Shown here in pieces: positions 20,242-21,749 of a stretch of DNA of 21,749 nt. The notes beneath the pieces were generated by a model. The model saw only the letters and a list, made by a program, of their open reading frames with translations. It was not told the DNA's origin and did not search any database. A program made the position numbers and the translations under genes. Source of the stretch: a virus; IMG/VR virus record IMGVR_UViG_3300046458_000056, positions 1 through 21,749 of that record; one strand, written 5' to 3'. Positions within the stretch are counted from its first letter, which is position 1. Every line of letters begins with the position of its first letter.

Positions 20242-20739
20242 GTGGCTGCCCGTCGCTCTCGACTGGACGGAGATTTCAAGCTGCGCAAGCTGCTTCGAAC
20301 GATCCACCAGACTGCAGACAATGAAGTCAAAAAGGCCATGGAAGAGTCTGCTGGCAAGCTGCTTGAGACGATGCGAGACCTCATCCCCAAGGACACGGGC
20401 GAGGGTGCGGCCGCGTTAACCGCATTCGTATCGAAAAGCGGCCTTGATGCCCAAGTGGGACTGCGCGGAAAGAAGGCCAACAAGCGTTTCTTTTACCTGC
20501 GATTCCTGGAGTACGGCACCAAGGGCTATATCGAAGGGAAGAAGCGGGCCGGTGGGCGCAACAAGCGGGTCACGAACAAATCGGACGGATCCCACTTCTT
20601 CGGTAAATATCCCGACATTCCAGCCAGGCCGGCACATCCGTGGCTACGTCCAGCGTATGACGTCAACCGGGAGTTTATCCAGGCAAATATCCGTGCCGCC
20701 GTAAACCGCACGCTGAAGCGTGCCAGCGAGGGTTTGTAA
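20242..20739 (+). CDS. HK97 gp10-like neck/tail protein
   Basis: The 165-residue basic protein has DLIPKDTGEGAAAL, FLEYGTKGY and PARPAHPWLRPAYD, the three signatures of the HK97-gp10 family. It acts at tail-to-head joining. The start is a GTG at 20242, with GAGG eight bases upstream and the prior stop two bases before. The stop overlaps the next ATG (TAATG). Confidence 0.9.
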   Translation: MAARRSRLDGDFKLRKLLRTIHQTADNEVKKAMEESAGKLLETMRDLIPKDTGEGAAALTAFVSKSGLDAQVGLRGKKANKRFFYLRFLEYGTKGYIEGKKRAGGRNKRVTNKSDGSHFFGKYPDIPARPAHPWLRPAYDVNREFIQANIRAAVNRTLKRASEGL

Positions 20740-21122
20740 TGGCTGATCCATCGTTCGCGCTTCAAGTCGCGATATTTGATCGGCTGGAGGCTGAGGTCTC
20801 CTGCCCAATCTACGACGGTGTGCCAATGAACGCCGATCCGCCCTACGTAACCATCGATTCCGAACTGTCGAGCAATAACGACATTTTGAACAAGCGCAGG
20901 GATCTTCGTCTTTTTTACCTCTCCATTTGGAGCGATTTCAAAGGGCAGGAGGAAGTGAAGCGGATCATGGGCGAAATCGATACTGCCCTGCATGAGCGTG
21001 CGCTCCCTCTGGAGACAGGCCGGGTGATATCCCTTCGGGTCGACCGCAAGCAAACTAATCGTGAGCCGGACGGCATCACATATCAGGGCAGCGTGACGCT
21101 GCGCATCCTCACAGAACACTGA
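20739..21122 (+). CDS. Tail completion/terminator protein, DUF3168 family
   Basis: The 127-residue protein begins ADPSFALQVAIFDRLEA and contains VPMNADPPYVTIDSE and IWSDFKGQEEVKRIMGEI, the pattern of DUF3168 tail completion proteins (lambda gpU-like) that cap the tail tube at the head side. It overlaps the previous stop by one base. Length is usual. Confidence 0.88.
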   Translation: MADPSFALQVAIFDRLEAEVSCPIYDGVPMNADPPYVTIDSELSSNNDILNKRRDLRLFYLSIWSDFKGQEEVKRIMGEIDTALHERALPLETGRVISLRVDRKQTNREPDGITYQGSVTLRILTEH

Positions 21123-21177
21123 ACCACTTCACACATGCCGCGCTGCGGCCTTTCACCTGTCCTCAGGAGGACTACCT

Positions 21178-21657
21178 ATGGCTATCAATACCGGCGCTGG
21201 CACGCGGATCTACATCGGCCCGCGCCTTACCGCCAATCTGCCCGCCGAGCATGCGGCTGCTGTCACGCTGCTTTCTGCGATCACTTACGTCGAGGTTGGC
21301 GAAGTGGAGAGCATCGGCGACTACGGCGACACCATCAATGACGTCACCTTTGCGGGCCTCGCAGCAGGCCGCGCGCAGCACCTGAAAGGTCTCGCGGATG
21401 CGGGCTCGTCAGAGCTTTCCATCGGTTTCGATGCTGGCGATGCCGGTCAGTTGAAGCTTGTGGAGGCCTTCATCGACCGTTCCCGCTTCGACTATCCGTT
21501 CAAGGTGGTGTACGTGGACGGTGAAACCGACTACTTCGCGGCCAAGGTCATGAGCAACAAGAAGACCGGCATCAGCGTTGAGGGCGTGCTGAAGCGCACC
21601 GTCACGTTGGGCATCAACTCGGAAATCTACGAAGTTGCCGCACCTGTAACTCCGTAA
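21178..21657 (+). CDS. Major tail tube protein
   Basis: The 159-residue protein starts MAINTGAGTRIYIGP, then VEVGEVESIGDYGDTINDVTF and later RFDYPFKVVYVDGETDYFAAKVMS, matching siphophage tail tube proteins with a beta-sandwich fold. It is preceded by a strong AGGAGG and lies between two small hairpins (21137-21149 and 21678-21695), consistent with high expression. Length is normal for the short type without an Ig domain. Confidence 0.88.
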   Translation: MAINTGAGTRIYIGPRLTANLPAEHAAAVTLLSAITYVEVGEVESIGDYGDTINDVTFAGLAAGRAQHLKGLADAGSSELSIGFDAGDAGQLKLVEAFIDRSRFDYPFKVVYVDGETDYFAAKVMSNKKTGISVEGVLKRTVTLGINSEIYEVAAPVTP

Positions 21658-21677
21658 CTGTCCCACTCATCGACCGG

Positions 21678-21695
21678 CGCCGCAGCGCTGCGGCG
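21678..21695. repeat. 18-bp perfect palindrome after the tail tube gene
   Basis: CGCCGCAGCGCTGCGGCG is fully self-complementary and would fold into a GC-only hairpin in RNA. No T-run follows, so it is more likely an mRNA-stabilising or processing hairpin than a terminator. Confidence 0.6.
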
Positions 21696-21730
21696 TCAAC
21701 CCACCTTCATTTCGCTAAAGAGATAATTCC

Positions 21731-21749
21731 ATGTCCAAGCTGAATCACG
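21731..21749 (+). CDS. Start of the next tail gene, partial
   Basis: Six codons (MSKLNH) are visible before the window ends. AGAGATAATTCC precedes the ATG, a modest ribosome site. In this gene order a tail assembly chaperone normally follows the tube gene, but six residues cannot show that. Confidence 0.5.

Noticed and set aside
1-21749. CRISPR arrays and insertion sequences.
   Set aside because: No regularly spaced repeats with unique spacers and no transposase-like frames or terminal inverted repeats were seen; the direct repeats present are short and irregular.

Overview
The window looks like the integrase-proximal half of a tailed temperate prophage in a Pseudomonas chromosome. Positions 1-233 are host DNA: the first codons of a leftward gene that reads like Pseudomonas Bax inhibitor-1/YccA, then an intact tRNA-Ser(UGA) with its own promoter and terminator. 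The prophage starts at or inside the 3' half of that tRNA, the usual target for a tyrosine integrase. Pseudomonas is suggested by the host gene/tRNA pair, a PrtN-family protein, a DUF1654 protein and the overall high GC. The species cannot be resolved.

Leftward early block (362-5333, minus strand), in transcription order: a small unknown, a dNMP kinase, a KilAC-like protein, an unknown, a PrtN-family activator, an unknown, a YfdQ/DUF2303 protein, a membrane protein, a 35-residue apparent remnant of a YfdR-type HD phosphohydrolase, a Cys-rich small protein, a DUF4224 protein and the integrase. Most junctions are ATGA or GTGA overlaps, so the block looks like one operon driven by PL (5368-5396).

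Immunity region (5361-6829): a leftward CI-type repressor with a self-cleaving S24 domain, a rightward Cro, and 15-bp operators over PL and the cI/cro promoters. The cI transcript appears leaderless. Between cI and PL sits a DUF1654 gene under a textbook LexA box (5701-5720), so the prophage seems to sense SOS both by CI cleavage and by direct LexA control.

Rightward early block (6980-11144): a CII-family regulator behind a structured leader, a small TraR/DksA-like zinc protein, a large primase-polymerase/helicase, an iteron-rich gap that may be the replication origin, and a Q-type antiterminator.

Late block (11405 to the end): two holin-like membrane proteins, an HNH endonuclease, a probable cos region, P27-type TerS, TerL, a small membrane protein, HK97 portal, S49 prohead protease, HK97 major capsid, an acidic accessory protein, the head-tail connector, head closure, neck and tail completion proteins, the tail tube protein, and the start of one more gene. 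The order is that of a long-tailed siphophage with an HK97-type head. No endolysin and no attR lie in the window.

The points most worth following are the LexA-controlled DUF1654 gene and its possible read-through into the CI-repressed operon, a repeated CTCTCACCAC element in both early transcripts, the hairpin that holds the CII ribosome site in its loop, and the iteron cluster after the primase. All family assignments come from reading the translated sequences by eye; no database search was run.
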